Below, piece by piece: positions 1 to 7,548 of a stretch of 64,000 nt of DNA. Source of the DNA: CAIVAT01 sp964355945 (GTDB lineage: Bacteria; Bacteroidota; Bacteroidia; Bacteroidales; FEN-979); assembly GCA_964355945.1 (NCBI GenBank), contig CAYHGE010000003.1, forward strand, positions 44,186-108,185. Direction: 5' to 3'. Position numbers and translations under genes: made by a program. How positions within the stretch are numbered: the stretch's first letter is position 1; each line of letters begins with the position of its first letter. Below the pieces are notes generated by a model that had not been told where the DNA came from, searched no databases, and was given only the letters and a program-made list of their open reading frames with translations.

Positions 1-2
1 AT

Positions 3-362
3 TTTTTGCAGCGTTCGCTGGAAAGGAATATTCTGCAGAATATGGTGCTCATTAACAGGGATGCCGGACAACTGTTAAAATCAAACGGCAGGCTTATCGA
101 AACCGCTCTGATGCAACTGGTTACAAAGTCAGGAAGCGTAATCAGGGATCATTGGAAAAGCATTTTATCAACTGAAAAGAACATTGAACTGTTGAACCCT
201 ATGAATGTGCTGAACCGTGGATACAGCATCACTACGGTGGATGGAAAAGTTTTGAAAACAGTAGGAGAGGTAAGAGAAGGAACCACAGTAAAAACGATTC
301 TTTCGGATGGGAATATCATAAGTATTACACAATCAGTCACAAAAACGGAAAATAATGACTAA
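3..362 (+). CDS. xseA: Exodeoxyribonuclease VII large subunit, C-terminal fragment
   Basis: This is the last roughly 120 residues of the ExoVII large subunit, the catalytic chain of the nuclease that degrades single-stranded DNA from both ends. The reading frame is open from the left window edge, so the start and the catalytic core lie outside. The visible part is a charged helical segment followed by the typical C-terminal motif VLNRGYSI and a short beta region (residues about 65-110 of the fragment). The gene overlaps the ATG of the next gene by 8 nt. That next gene is the small subunit, which is the usual xseA-xseB order and supports the call. The fragment alone would be hard to assign without that neighbour. 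Confidence 0.88.
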   Translation, partial: FLQRSLERNILQNMVLINRDAGQLLKSNGRLIETALMQLVTKSGSVIRDHWKSILSTEKNIELLNPMNVLNRGYSITTVDGKVLKTVGEVREGTTVKTILSDGNIISITQSVTKTENND

Positions 363-564
363 AGAGCCAAATTACACGGAAGCATTTCAGGAACTTCAGA
401 ACATCGTAGGTGAAATTGAAGGTGGCGAAATTTCCGTTGACGAATTGTCCGATAAGGTGAAGCGGGCCGCAATTCTTATAAAAATATGCAGGAATAAACT
501 TACTTCAACTGAGGAAGATGTTAATGCCATTCTGAAGGAACTGGAACAAGGTGACGCACAATAG
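355..564 (+). CDS. xseB: Exodeoxyribonuclease VII small subunit
   Basis: This 69-residue protein is the usual size for XseB, the small helical subunit that binds several-fold to the XseA coiled coil. It has the family pattern: an early YTEAFQELQNIV helix, the EGGEISVDEL turn, and a second helix ending in an acidic tail. The ATG lies inside the end of xseA (8-nt overlap), so translation is probably coupled. Its TAG stop directly abuts the stop of the convergent radA gene with no spacer, so any terminator must lie inside one of the two genes. Confidence 0.9.
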   Translation: MTKEPNYTEAFQELQNIVGEIEGGEISVDELSDKVKRAAILIKICRNKLTSTEEDVNAILKELEQGDAQ

Positions 565-1932
565 TCACGAAAACAGCTTCCCGTAAACCTCCTCAATCTT
601 CACGACAGGCACGATCTGTATCGAATACCGCTTGAAGTCCAATCCTTTGAGATTGTACCTCGATATGAAAATTCGCTCGAATCCGAGTTTGTTTGCCTCC
701 GAAATGCGCTGTTCAACACGGTTGATTGGGCGGATCTCACCGCTCAGGCCCACTTCGGCAGCGAAACAGGTTTTTGAGTCGATGGGTGAATCCTGGTTTG
801 AGGAGAGCACTGCTGCCACCACTGCAAGGTCGATTGCCGGATCTTCCACCCTGATTCCTCCTGCAATGTTGAGAAATACATCTTTGTGCCCCAGCCTGAA
901 ACCACTGCGTTTCTCAAGAACAGCAAGAAGCATGTTGAGCCTGCGTGCATCAAAGCCGGTTGTTGATCGCTGGGGAGTGCCATACACTGCTGTACTTACC
1001 AACGCCTGGGTTTCGATAAGCATGGGGCGTTGTCCTTCAATCATGGCTGAAATTGCGATCCCGCTTACATCCTCATCCCGCTGGCTGAGCAGTATTTCCG
1101 AAGGATTCGACACTTCACGCAGCCCGGTATCATTCATTTCGTAAATTCCAAGTTCAGAGGTCGAACCGAAACGGTTTTTAAGAGAACGAAGGATGCGATA
1201 CCCGTAATTCCTGTCGCCTTCGAATTGAAGAACTGTATCAACCATGTGTTCCAGTACTTTCGGACCGGCAAGACTTCCGTCCTTGGTAATATGTCCGATA
1301 AGGAAAACAGGCGTGCTGGAATGTTTCGAGTACTTCTGCATTTCAGCTGCACACTCTTTGATCTGCGAAACACTGCCTGCAGAAGATTCTATCAGGTCAG
1401 TTTGAAGGGTTTGAATGGAATCAGCAATGATGATGCCTGGTTTGAGTGATTCAAGATGCTGAAAGACAGACTGGGTGTTGGTCTCCGTAAGGATATAGCA
1501 ATTGTCATTCCTGATCCCGATACGTTCGGCCCGCATCCTGATCTGCTGGTCGCTCTCCTCGCCAGTGATATATAGAATTTTGCGGTCGGAACATTTGAGG
1601 GCAACCTGCAACATCAGCGTTGATTTGCCTATACCGGGTTCTCCGCCGATGAGGGTGAGTGAGCCTGGAACAAGACCCCCGCCAAGCACCCTGTTAAGTT
1701 CCTGATCATGCGTGTTGATCCGGGCTTCATGACTGAATGTTACCTCAGAAATCAGGATGGGTTTTACAGATCTGGGATCCCTGTTAGCGGACCCCGGTAT
1801 TCCTTTTTCCTCCCGTTGGATCACCTCCTCCACAAAAGTGTTCCACTCTCCACAATTGTTGCACTTTCCCATCCACTTAGGGGCCTGGGAACCACAGTTT
1901 TGACAAAAAAAAGCGGTTTTGAGTTTTGCCAC
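565..1932 (-). CDS. radA: DNA repair protein RadA
   Basis: RadA is a RecA-related helicase that extends branches during homologous recombination. At 455 residues it is full length. A zinc ribbon (C10, C13, C24, C27) is followed by a Walker A motif GGEPGIGKS (about 96-104), the RadA-specific KNRFG motif (about residue 255), and a Lon-like C-terminal domain. The start codon is GTG, sharing one base with the TAG stop of rfaE2 (sequence TAGTG on the minus strand), so translation is probably coupled. It is the last gene of a panC / flippase-like / rfaE2 / radA run and converges with xseB. The call is secure. Confidence 0.96.
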   Translation of the reverse strand: MAKLKTAFFCQNCGSQAPKWMGKCNNCGEWNTFVEEVIQREEKGIPGSANRDPRSVKPILISEVTFSHEARINTHDQELNRVLGGGLVPGSLTLIGGEPGIGKSTLMLQVALKCSDRKILYITGEESDQQIRMRAERIGIRNDNCYILTETNTQSVFQHLESLKPGIIIADSIQTLQTDLIESSAGSVSQIKECAAEMQKYSKHSSTPVFLIGHITKDGSLAGPKVLEHMVDTVLQFEGDRNYGYRILRSLKNRFGSTSELGIYEMNDTGLREVSNPSEILLSQRDEDVSGIAISAMIEGQRPMLIETQALVSTAVYGTPQRSTTGFDARRLNMLLAVLEKRSGFRLGHKDVFLNIAGGIRVEDPAIDLAVVAAVLSSNQDSPIDSKTCFAAEVGLSGEIRPINRVEQRISEANKLGFERIFISRYNLKGLDFKRYSIQIVPVVKIEEVYGKLFS

Positions 1933-2429
1933 TACAGGTGCACTTTTTGTGCCAGTTCGATGGTGTGGGTTGTTGAATAACCCTTGGTCAGTTCAATGGT
2001 CACCACTTGTCCGCCACGTGCTTTTACCACATCAGTGCCTACGATCTCTTTCCCCTCATAATCTTTGCCTTTAACAAGGATATCAGGTTGAATTAGTTTG
2101 ATCAATTCATGGGGTGTGTCCTCTTCGAAAATAATTACTGCGTCAACAAACGACAATGCGGCCAGTGTGGTAGCACGGGCCACCTCCTTATTTACAGGCC
2201 GGTGGGAGCCCTTGATTCGGCGAACCGAATCGTCGGAGTTGAGCCCGACAATTAAAATATCTCCAAGATCACGGGCTTTGGCAAGGTACTCAACGTGTCC
2301 AAGGTGCAACACATCAAAACAACCATTTGAAAAAACGATGCTGTTATCTTTGAACCGCCATAAGGCAATCTGACGGCGGAGATGCTCCCAGGTATAAATT
2401 TTGGATTTTATGATACTAAGCCTTTCCAT
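1932..2429 (-). CDS. rfaE2: D-glycero-beta-D-manno-heptose 1-phosphate adenylyltransferase (RfaE2/HldE C-terminal type)
   Basis: This 165-residue cytidylyltransferase-fold enzyme should make ADP-heptose from heptose 1-phosphate and ATP for LPS inner core. The nucleotidyltransferase signature is clear: FSNGCFDVLHLGH near residue 33, then GLNSDDSVRRIKG and a C-terminal GYSTTHTI. It is a stand-alone form of the C-terminal half of E. coli HldE, which is common in Bacteroidota. It overlaps the flippase-like gene upstream by 14 nt and radA downstream by 1 nt. The kinase half (RfaE1) is not in the window. Substrate is inferred from family; related cytidylyltransferases are the main alternative. Confidence 0.88.
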   Translation of the reverse strand: MERLSIIKSKIYTWEHLRRQIALWRFKDNSIVFSNGCFDVLHLGHVEYLAKARDLGDILIVGLNSDDSVRRIKGSHRPVNKEVARATTLAALSFVDAVIIFEEDTPHELIKLIQPDILVKGKDYEGKEIVGTDVVKARGGQVVTIELTKGYSTTHTIELAQKVHL

Positions 2430-3459
2430 TTGTTTTTTTGTTGAATGAAAGTAAAATAAGTGAAATGCCCCCTGTTAATAAAATCATGCTGGTCTGGGCA
2501 GTCCATGAAATCCATCCCAATGCCAGCCCGGTTGTACGTAAAATTCCATAAAGGAACATCGTTTCCTGAATAATAGCCGGGTATAATCCGATGCCACCCG
2601 GGGTAACCATAATTCCGACACTCCCGAGCACAAGTGCAGAAAGAGCTGCACCAGGACCCAGAGAACTGGTATCGGTAAAGCAGAAAAAACAGACGTAAAT
2701 CATTAAAAAATAGAGCGCCCAGATGGCCAGAGAATAAAAAATAAAAAGAACTGGTTTCGTGATTTGACTTAGCGATTTGAGCCCTTCCCAGAAACCAAGA
2801 ATCAGGTTTTTTATTTTGTGAGAAATGGCGGAGGCGAAGATCCTTTTGCGCATCAGGTAGGCTGTTGCCAGTGAAAGGACGACAATTGCGACCAGTGAAA
2901 GCACAAAATATTTACTGAACAACGGATTGTCAAATTTCTCAGCCAGTTTCGGATAAATTTTCATGTTCAGGTAGTGGCCGATGGTGCCCGCCTGGGTTAT
3001 GATCATCAGGAAAAATAATGAAATGAAAATGATCATATCAATGGTTCGTTCAGTAATAACGGTACCAAATGACTTGTTAAATGGAATCTGCTCATAACGG
3101 GCAAGAATTCCGCATCGGGTCACTTCACCGAGTCTGGGGAATGCCATGTTGGCGAAATAACCAACCATCACCGCAAAAAAAGTATTTTTCAGGGAAGGAT
3201 GGTAACCCAGGGGTTCAAAAAAGAGCATCCATCTTAAGGCCCTGAGGACATGACTTGTAATACCTAAAACAATGGTAAGGATTACCCAGTTGTAATTTGC
3301 AATACGAAACGAATGTAGGATCTGCAGCCGCTCTTCGGGCGTAAGACCCTTAAGCGATAACCAGATGATAAATATACCCAGTCCGAGGAAAAGTGTAAAT
3401 TTTATAAAGGTGACAATCCGGTTTGCCCGGGGTGTTTCATCCAATGTAAGGTCGGCCAT
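2416..3459 (-). CDS. Flippase-like integral membrane protein (UPF0104 / lysylphosphatidylglycerol synthase TM-domain family)
   Basis: This 347-residue protein has about eight hydrophobic helices and matches the UPF0104 (AglD/MprF N-terminal-like) family. Landmarks are the PRLGEVTRCGILARYE stretch (around residue 110) and the late glycine-rich VTPGGIGLYPAI loop. Members are thought to move or modify lipids at the inner membrane. The MprF aminoacyltransferase domain is absent, so it should not be called a lysyl-PG synthase. It overlaps rfaE2 by 14 nt and sits 111 nt after panC. Many Bacteroidota carry panD between panC and this gene; here no panD reading frame is seen. Confidence 0.82.
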   Translation of the reverse strand: MADLTLDETPRANRIVTFIKFTLFLGLGIFIIWLSLKGLTPEERLQILHSFRIANYNWVILTIVLGITSHVLRALRWMLFFEPLGYHPSLKNTFFAVMVGYFANMAFPRLGEVTRCGILARYEQIPFNKSFGTVITERTIDMIIFISLFFLMIITQAGTIGHYLNMKIYPKLAEKFDNPLFSKYFVLSLVAIVVLSLATAYLMRKRIFASAISHKIKNLILGFWEGLKSLSQITKPVLFIFYSLAIWALYFLMIYVCFFCFTDTSSLGPGAALSALVLGSVGIMVTPGGIGLYPAIIQETMFLYGILRTTGLALGWISWTAQTSMILLTGGISLILLSFNKKTNGKA

Positions 3460-3570
3460 TCAATTCTTAGTCAATTGTTATATTTCAATTGGAGTGAGGC
3501 CGGCATCGGTGTTGATGACACACCGGATCGTTGATGTTGATGCCGGAATCTGAATCTTGGCGCAAAATTA

Positions 3571-4419
3571 CTAAAAAAGTTCAATATTGTCGATTAGTCT
3601 GACATCTCCCACGAAAACTGCAATAAAAGCAACAGCGCGTGCTTTGTTCGTCCAATCTTCAATGGGTATAAGGTTCTCATTGTCGGCGATTTCCAGATAT
3701 TCAACCCTGAACCCCACATTCTCCTCAATTTTGCTGATTGCCCAGGCAAGTAGTTCATATACAGATATTTGGCCTGCATCCGTCCTGATTTTCTGAAGAA
3801 CTTTGTAAATCACAGGGGCCAGGATTCTATCTGAAGCGCTGAGTCGTGCATTGCGCGAACTCATTGCCAGGCCGTCGGGGTCCCTGATGGTTTCGCAGGG
3901 GACAACTTCCACAGGCAAATTCAGTGCTTTAACCATGAACTTAATGATGGCAAGCTGCTGAAAGTCTTTCTTTCCAAAATACGCCCGTGTCGGCTGTACA
4001 ATATCAAACAGCTTTTTTACAACAATGGCTACTCCGTTAAAATGTCCCGGTCGGAATTTGCCCTCCATAACCTTGTCAAGCATCCCAAAATCCAGGTTAA
4101 GTCTGGCGGGTTCTGATTCCGGGTACATCTCATCTGCATCCGGTGTAAAAACCAGATCACAGCCAAAGGCTTCAAGCAACAGGCAATCCCTGTCGAGGGT
4201 TCGCGGATACTTTGCCAGGTCTTCCTTATTGTTAAACTGGATCGGATTTACAAAGATGCTGCATACAGTCAGGTCATTTTCCTGCTTCGACCGGCTGATC
4301 AGGTTAAGATGCCCTTCATGCAGCGCCCCCATCGTTGGTACAAATCCAATTGAAAGACCTCTCTCAGCTGCTATTTTCAGGTGTTCAGCTGCTTGTTCAA
4401 TACGGGTGAATTGTTTCAT
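3571..4419 (-). CDS. panC: Pantothenate synthetase
   Basis: PanC condenses pantoate and beta-alanine with ATP to give pantothenate, the coenzyme A precursor. The 282-residue protein is full length and shows all family marks: VPTMGALHEGHL (HIGH-like ATP site, about 27-38), SIFVNPIQF, the KFRPGHFNGVAIVV stretch, FGKKDFQQL, and the SSRN motif near residue 190. It is the first gene of the minus-strand run to radA. A TACCTTTG -7 element 66 nt upstream is a good promoter candidate. The enzyme that supplies beta-alanine, PanD, is not beside it. Confidence 0.96.
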   Translation of the reverse strand: MKQFTRIEQAAEHLKIAAERGLSIGFVPTMGALHEGHLNLISRSKQENDLTVCSIFVNPIQFNNKEDLAKYPRTLDRDCLLLEAFGCDLVFTPDADEMYPESEPARLNLDFGMLDKVMEGKFRPGHFNGVAIVVKKLFDIVQPTRAYFGKKDFQQLAIIKFMVKALNLPVEVVPCETIRDPDGLAMSSRNARLSASDRILAPVIYKVLQKIRTDAGQISVYELLAWAISKIEENVGFRVEYLEIADNENLIPIEDWTNKARAVAFIAVFVGDVRLIDNIELF

Positions 4420-4484
4420 CGTGATGTTAAAAAATAATCAGATCATTTATTGCCTCGGTTTTAGAGAGTCTGGCATCCTTTTGT

Positions 4485-4516
4485 CAAAGGTAATGCGAAA
4501 TCAGTTGGCTATGCAA
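4485..4516 (-). promoter_or_regulatory. Candidate Bacteroidota promoter for panC operon
   Basis: On the minus strand TACCTTTG (4485-4492) fits the TAnnTTTG -7 consensus of the Bacteroidota primary sigma factor. A TTG (4514-4516) lies 21 nt upstream, close to the expected -33 spacing. The element is about 66 nt before the panC ATG. Confidence 0.45.
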
Positions 4517-4653
4517 TGCGCCAGGGATAATTTATTTCCATTTGCTTTTTAATAAAACTTATCGTACCTTGCATTGTTTTTCGAGAATGGTACACAAAAA
4601 TTGCAGATAATTTGCAATTTTCTTGTAATGTTTTTTTAGAAATCATCAACCAC

Positions 4654-5019
4654 ATGTACCGGATACTGCAAATTGAGGATCTCCCTTCTGATGCCTATTT
4701 GGTGAGAAGAGAGGTTTCCAGAGCACTTAATGATGCTTGCGATTTTCAAATTGTTGAAGACAGTGAGGCATTTGTAACCGCATTGACCGAATTTAATCCG
4801 GATTTAATCATCTCTGATTTTAGCATTCCCGGGTTTGACTGGCAAACTGCGCTAAGGCATGTAGCCGAAAACGGCCTTCATACGCCTTTCTTTGTAGTTT
4901 CTGGTTCAATGAGTGAAGATATCAGACAGGAATGCATTGATGCCGGGGCAACAGAGTTTATTTGCAAGGATAATATTGCAAAATTAGGTCCCGCGGTTAT
5001 AAAGGCCCTGAGAAAGTAA
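4654..5019 (+). CDS. Stand-alone response regulator receiver protein
   Basis: This is a single receiver domain with no output domain, about 121 residues from the chosen ATG. It has the acidic pair in QIEDLPSDA, the phosphoacceptor Asp in LIISDFSIPG, the Thr/Ser region VVSGS, and the conserved lysine in CKDN. An earlier in-frame ATG at 4612 would add 14 non-conserved residues; 4654 puts the first strand directly after the start and is preferred. It does not overlap the convergent NarL-type regulator that ends at 5089. Such proteins usually relay phosphate or bind partners, but no partner can be named. Confidence 0.85.
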   Translation: MYRILQIEDLPSDAYLVRREVSRALNDACDFQIVEDSEAFVTALTEFNPDLIISDFSIPGFDWQTALRHVAENGLHTPFFVVSGSMSEDIRQECIDAGATEFICKDNIAKLGPAVIKALRK

Positions 5020-5088
5020 CCTCTCAGAGGGTTCCCTTGAATTTTAATTAGCTAAAAACGAGGGTGGATTACAAGTGAAATACGTAAG

Positions 5089-5748
5089 TTATAATTCAAC
5101 AATCTTATTCCGTATTGCATATTTGATCAGTTCAACCGTCGATTTAAGTTCAAGCTTTTTCATAATGTGGTTTTTATGCGTCTCCACAGTACGAATGCTG
5201 ATATCGAGCTGGTCGCTGATCTCTTTGTTGATAAACCCTTCAGCAAAGAGCTTTAGTATCTCAACCTCACGGGTAGTGAGCGGAATTGGACCCCGTTGTG
5301 GAAGCAGGTCGTCCTCTTTTGCTTTACGCACATAACTTTTTAGCATGATCCGTGAAATGGAATCTGCGAAAAATTCTTCTCCTTCATAAATGGCATGAAT
5401 GGCACTCAGCAGCTCCTCCCGGGAGGTGTTCTTCGGCAAGTATCCACGGGCCCCGGCTTTCACTGAGTTGAAAATAAAATCTTCATTGGTGTACATGGAG
5501 AGTATCAGGACCCGGGTCTGAGGATAATCAACCGAAACACGTTTCGTGATCTCAATACCATTGGTGTCGGGCAGGGAGATGTCCAGGATCAGTAAATCCG
5601 GGGGTTCAATTGCGATTTTTTCAAAACACTCTTTTCCGGACGAAGCCTCTCCGAGAATCGTCAGGTCGTCGGCACTGATTAGCAAAGCTTTGATTCCATC
5701 CCTTACGAGTTGGTGATCATCCACGAGGAAAATCCTGATTTTTGACAT
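5089..5748 (-). CDS. NarL/FixJ-family response regulator
   Basis: This 219-residue DNA-binding regulator has an N-terminal receiver domain (DD pair in FLVDDHQLV, phosphoacceptor in LILDISLPD near residue 55, Lys in LPKN) and a C-terminal LuxR-type helix-turn-helix (LTTREVEILKLFAEG ... TVETHKNHIMKKL, about 153-205). Its start lies 32 nt inside the end of the sensor kinase gene, so the two form a classic translationally coupled two-component pair. Targets are not known. The divergent M1 peptidase / MFS genes on the other side of the kinase are the nearest candidates. Confidence 0.93.
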   Translation of the reverse strand: MSKIRIFLVDDHQLVRDGIKALLISADDLTILGEASSGKECFEKIAIEPPDLLILDISLPDTNGIEITKRVSVDYPQTRVLILSMYTNEDFIFNSVKAGARGYLPKNTSREELLSAIHAIYEGEEFFADSISRIMLKSYVRKAKEDDLLPQRGPIPLTTREVEILKLFAEGFINKEISDQLDISIRTVETHKNHIMKKLELKSTVELIKYAIRNKIVEL

Positions 5749-7471
5749 AATTTGTGATTATTGGTACATCTAAGGTGATGGTTGTTCCTTTTAATGGAAT
5801 TGAATGAATGGTAATCTGTCCTTGGAGTAAACTTGCCCGTTCACGCATGTTGTGGATGCCATTTCCCACCTCTGCCCCAAGGGTCTCAGGTGAGAATCCT
5901 TTCCCGTTATCGCGGATTATCAGCCTGAGCTGGTCAGTGTCCCTGGTCAGATGAACCCATACTTCGTTGGATTCTGCATGTTTCACAATGTTATTCAGCG
6001 CTTCCTGGGTAAGTCGGTATATGTATGTCTTGATTTTTTTATTCAGGTCGTCGAAGTCCCCTTTTGCCTCAAAATGGATCCTCAGGTTGCTGTGTTCCTC
6101 CGTTTCAGAAAAAAGATTGCGGAAAGCAATCGGGATGCTGAAGACTTCAAGAACAGATGGCATGAGATTGTTCGAAATCCGGCGCACCTCGTCAATGATC
6201 TGATCAAAGTAATTCTTAAGTTCATGGATCGAGCCTGTAATATCCTTCCCATCCTGGTACAGAAGATTTTCTAGCCGAAGTTTGATGGCGATCAGCGACT
6301 GCCCAATCCCGTCGTGCAGTTCGCGTGAAAGGCGCTGCCGTTCCATCTCCTCCCCGTCGAATACCGAACGCATGCGACCAAACCGTTCCATCTGAAGCTC
6401 AGTCGTCTTTTCCTTTATCTGCCTGGCCATTGTGTTGAATGATGCTGTCAGCGCCCCGATCTCATCTTGTGAATCAACCGGTAGATCCAGACTGTACACT
6501 CCCTTGCCCAAATTGACTGTTGCGTTCCTAAGCTTGTTGAGGGGCTTTGTGATTTGCCGGGAAATTAGAAACACAATGACAAAAAAGATGACAATCATGA
6601 TGGCACTCAGCAAAAGGATCCGGGTTCGGGTTTCGTAAATTGGAACCATGGCTTCCTTTACATCGATCTCTGAAAGGATTGCCCATTTCAACCCCGGAAC
6701 CTCAATCATGTCAAATGATGAAAGCACCGGGATGATTCGATAATCATTGGTTGTAATACTACCCTTTCTGCCATTCACCGCGTCAACAACAGATTGGCTT
6801 TTAACTTTGGTCTGAAGAATCGAATTAGGCTGAAACCTTGATGCGGAACGCATCAGGAAATCATCGCCAACAAGATAGGTCTCGCCACTCAGGCCCAGCC
6901 CGCTCAATGGATCATTGTTCAACATGATCGCATTGACCGCTTCAACAGACACAGCAAGTATGAGGATGTTGCAGGTTGTTTTGATGGCTTTGCCTTCACC
7001 GGGGATTGTAGCAGCCATGAGCTGATACGGAGATCCCTGCTGTTTATCGAGAGCCATATCGAAAATTACGACAGACTTGCCTTCAAGCTGTTCACGGATT
7101 TTAGTTAATATCTGTACTGGAATAACAGGGAGGGTTGAACCGGAGGTGTCACCTAAATACCCGTGAGCCAATATCTTGTCATTTTCCAGAATGTAATAAG
7201 AGGAGAAATGTTGTCCAAGTAACCGATTAGTCAGACCAGGTGTAAGGGTTTCCAATTCTGCCATCAGCCTGATCTCCCTCACCCTGTCGGAATAAAACTG
7301 TTCAATCTGCTTCTTTTTAACGATCCGCAAGGATGTCAGCTGATCGAAGGTCCGGCTCATCAATGCCTCTTTCGCGCTATAAAATGAAACCGTACTTACA
7401 ACCATAATTGCACCAATGCCCAGCAGGACGAAATAGAGAATGAGTTTTTCACTCAGAGAGTCAATCTTCAT
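5717..7471 (-). CDS. Membrane sensor histidine kinase (HisKA_3, NarX/DegS type) with HAMP domain
   Basis: This 584-residue kinase has an N-terminal membrane helix (about 12-32), a roughly 250-residue extracytoplasmic sensor region resembling a Cache-type domain, a second membrane helix (about 292-312), and a HAMP linker. A HisKA_3 dimerisation helix follows with the phospho-acceptor His in SRELHDGIGQ (about residue 385), then an HATPase domain with RDNGKGF and GIHNMRERA. This kinase class pairs with NarL-type regulators, and the partner gene starts within its 3' end. A TATGTTTG -7 element lies upstream. The ligand cannot be read from the sequence. Confidence 0.93.
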   Translation of the reverse strand: MKIDSLSEKLILYFVLLGIGAIMVVSTVSFYSAKEALMSRTFDQLTSLRIVKKKQIEQFYSDRVREIRLMAELETLTPGLTNRLLGQHFSSYYILENDKILAHGYLGDTSGSTLPVIPVQILTKIREQLEGKSVVIFDMALDKQQGSPYQLMAATIPGEGKAIKTTCNILILAVSVEAVNAIMLNNDPLSGLGLSGETYLVGDDFLMRSASRFQPNSILQTKVKSQSVVDAVNGRKGSITTNDYRIIPVLSSFDMIEVPGLKWAILSEIDVKEAMVPIYETRTRILLLSAIMIVIFFVIVFLISRQITKPLNKLRNATVNLGKGVYSLDLPVDSQDEIGALTASFNTMARQIKEKTTELQMERFGRMRSVFDGEEMERQRLSRELHDGIGQSLIAIKLRLENLLYQDGKDITGSIHELKNYFDQIIDEVRRISNNLMPSVLEVFSIPIAFRNLFSETEEHSNLRIHFEAKGDFDDLNKKIKTYIYRLTQEALNNIVKHAESNEVWVHLTRDTDQLRLIIRDNGKGFSPETLGAEVGNGIHNMRERASLLQGQITIHSIPLKGTTITLDVPIITNYVKNQDFPRG

Positions 7472-7524
7472 GGTTTTTTACTACTTTTGGCTATCTCAGC
7501 CACGACAGGATTCCGATGCAGGGG

Positions 7525-7532
7525 CAAACATA
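7525..7532 (-). promoter_or_regulatory. Candidate -7 promoter element for the kinase/regulator pair
   Basis: TATGTTTG on the minus strand matches TAnnTTTG, 54 nt before the kinase ATG. No clear -33 TTTG is seen at the right distance. The site lies in the 77-nt divergent spacer shared with the M1 peptidase gene. Confidence 0.4.
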
Positions 7533-7548
7533 ATAAAAATATGTATTT

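Noticed and set aside
632..1144. 170-codon plus-strand open frame opposite radA
   Set aside because: It lies wholly antisense to a conserved radA and shows no domain, signal or start context.
3460..3570. Possible panD remnant in the spacer before the flippase-like gene
   Set aside because: No frame resembling PanD or its Gly-Ser cleavage site is visible.
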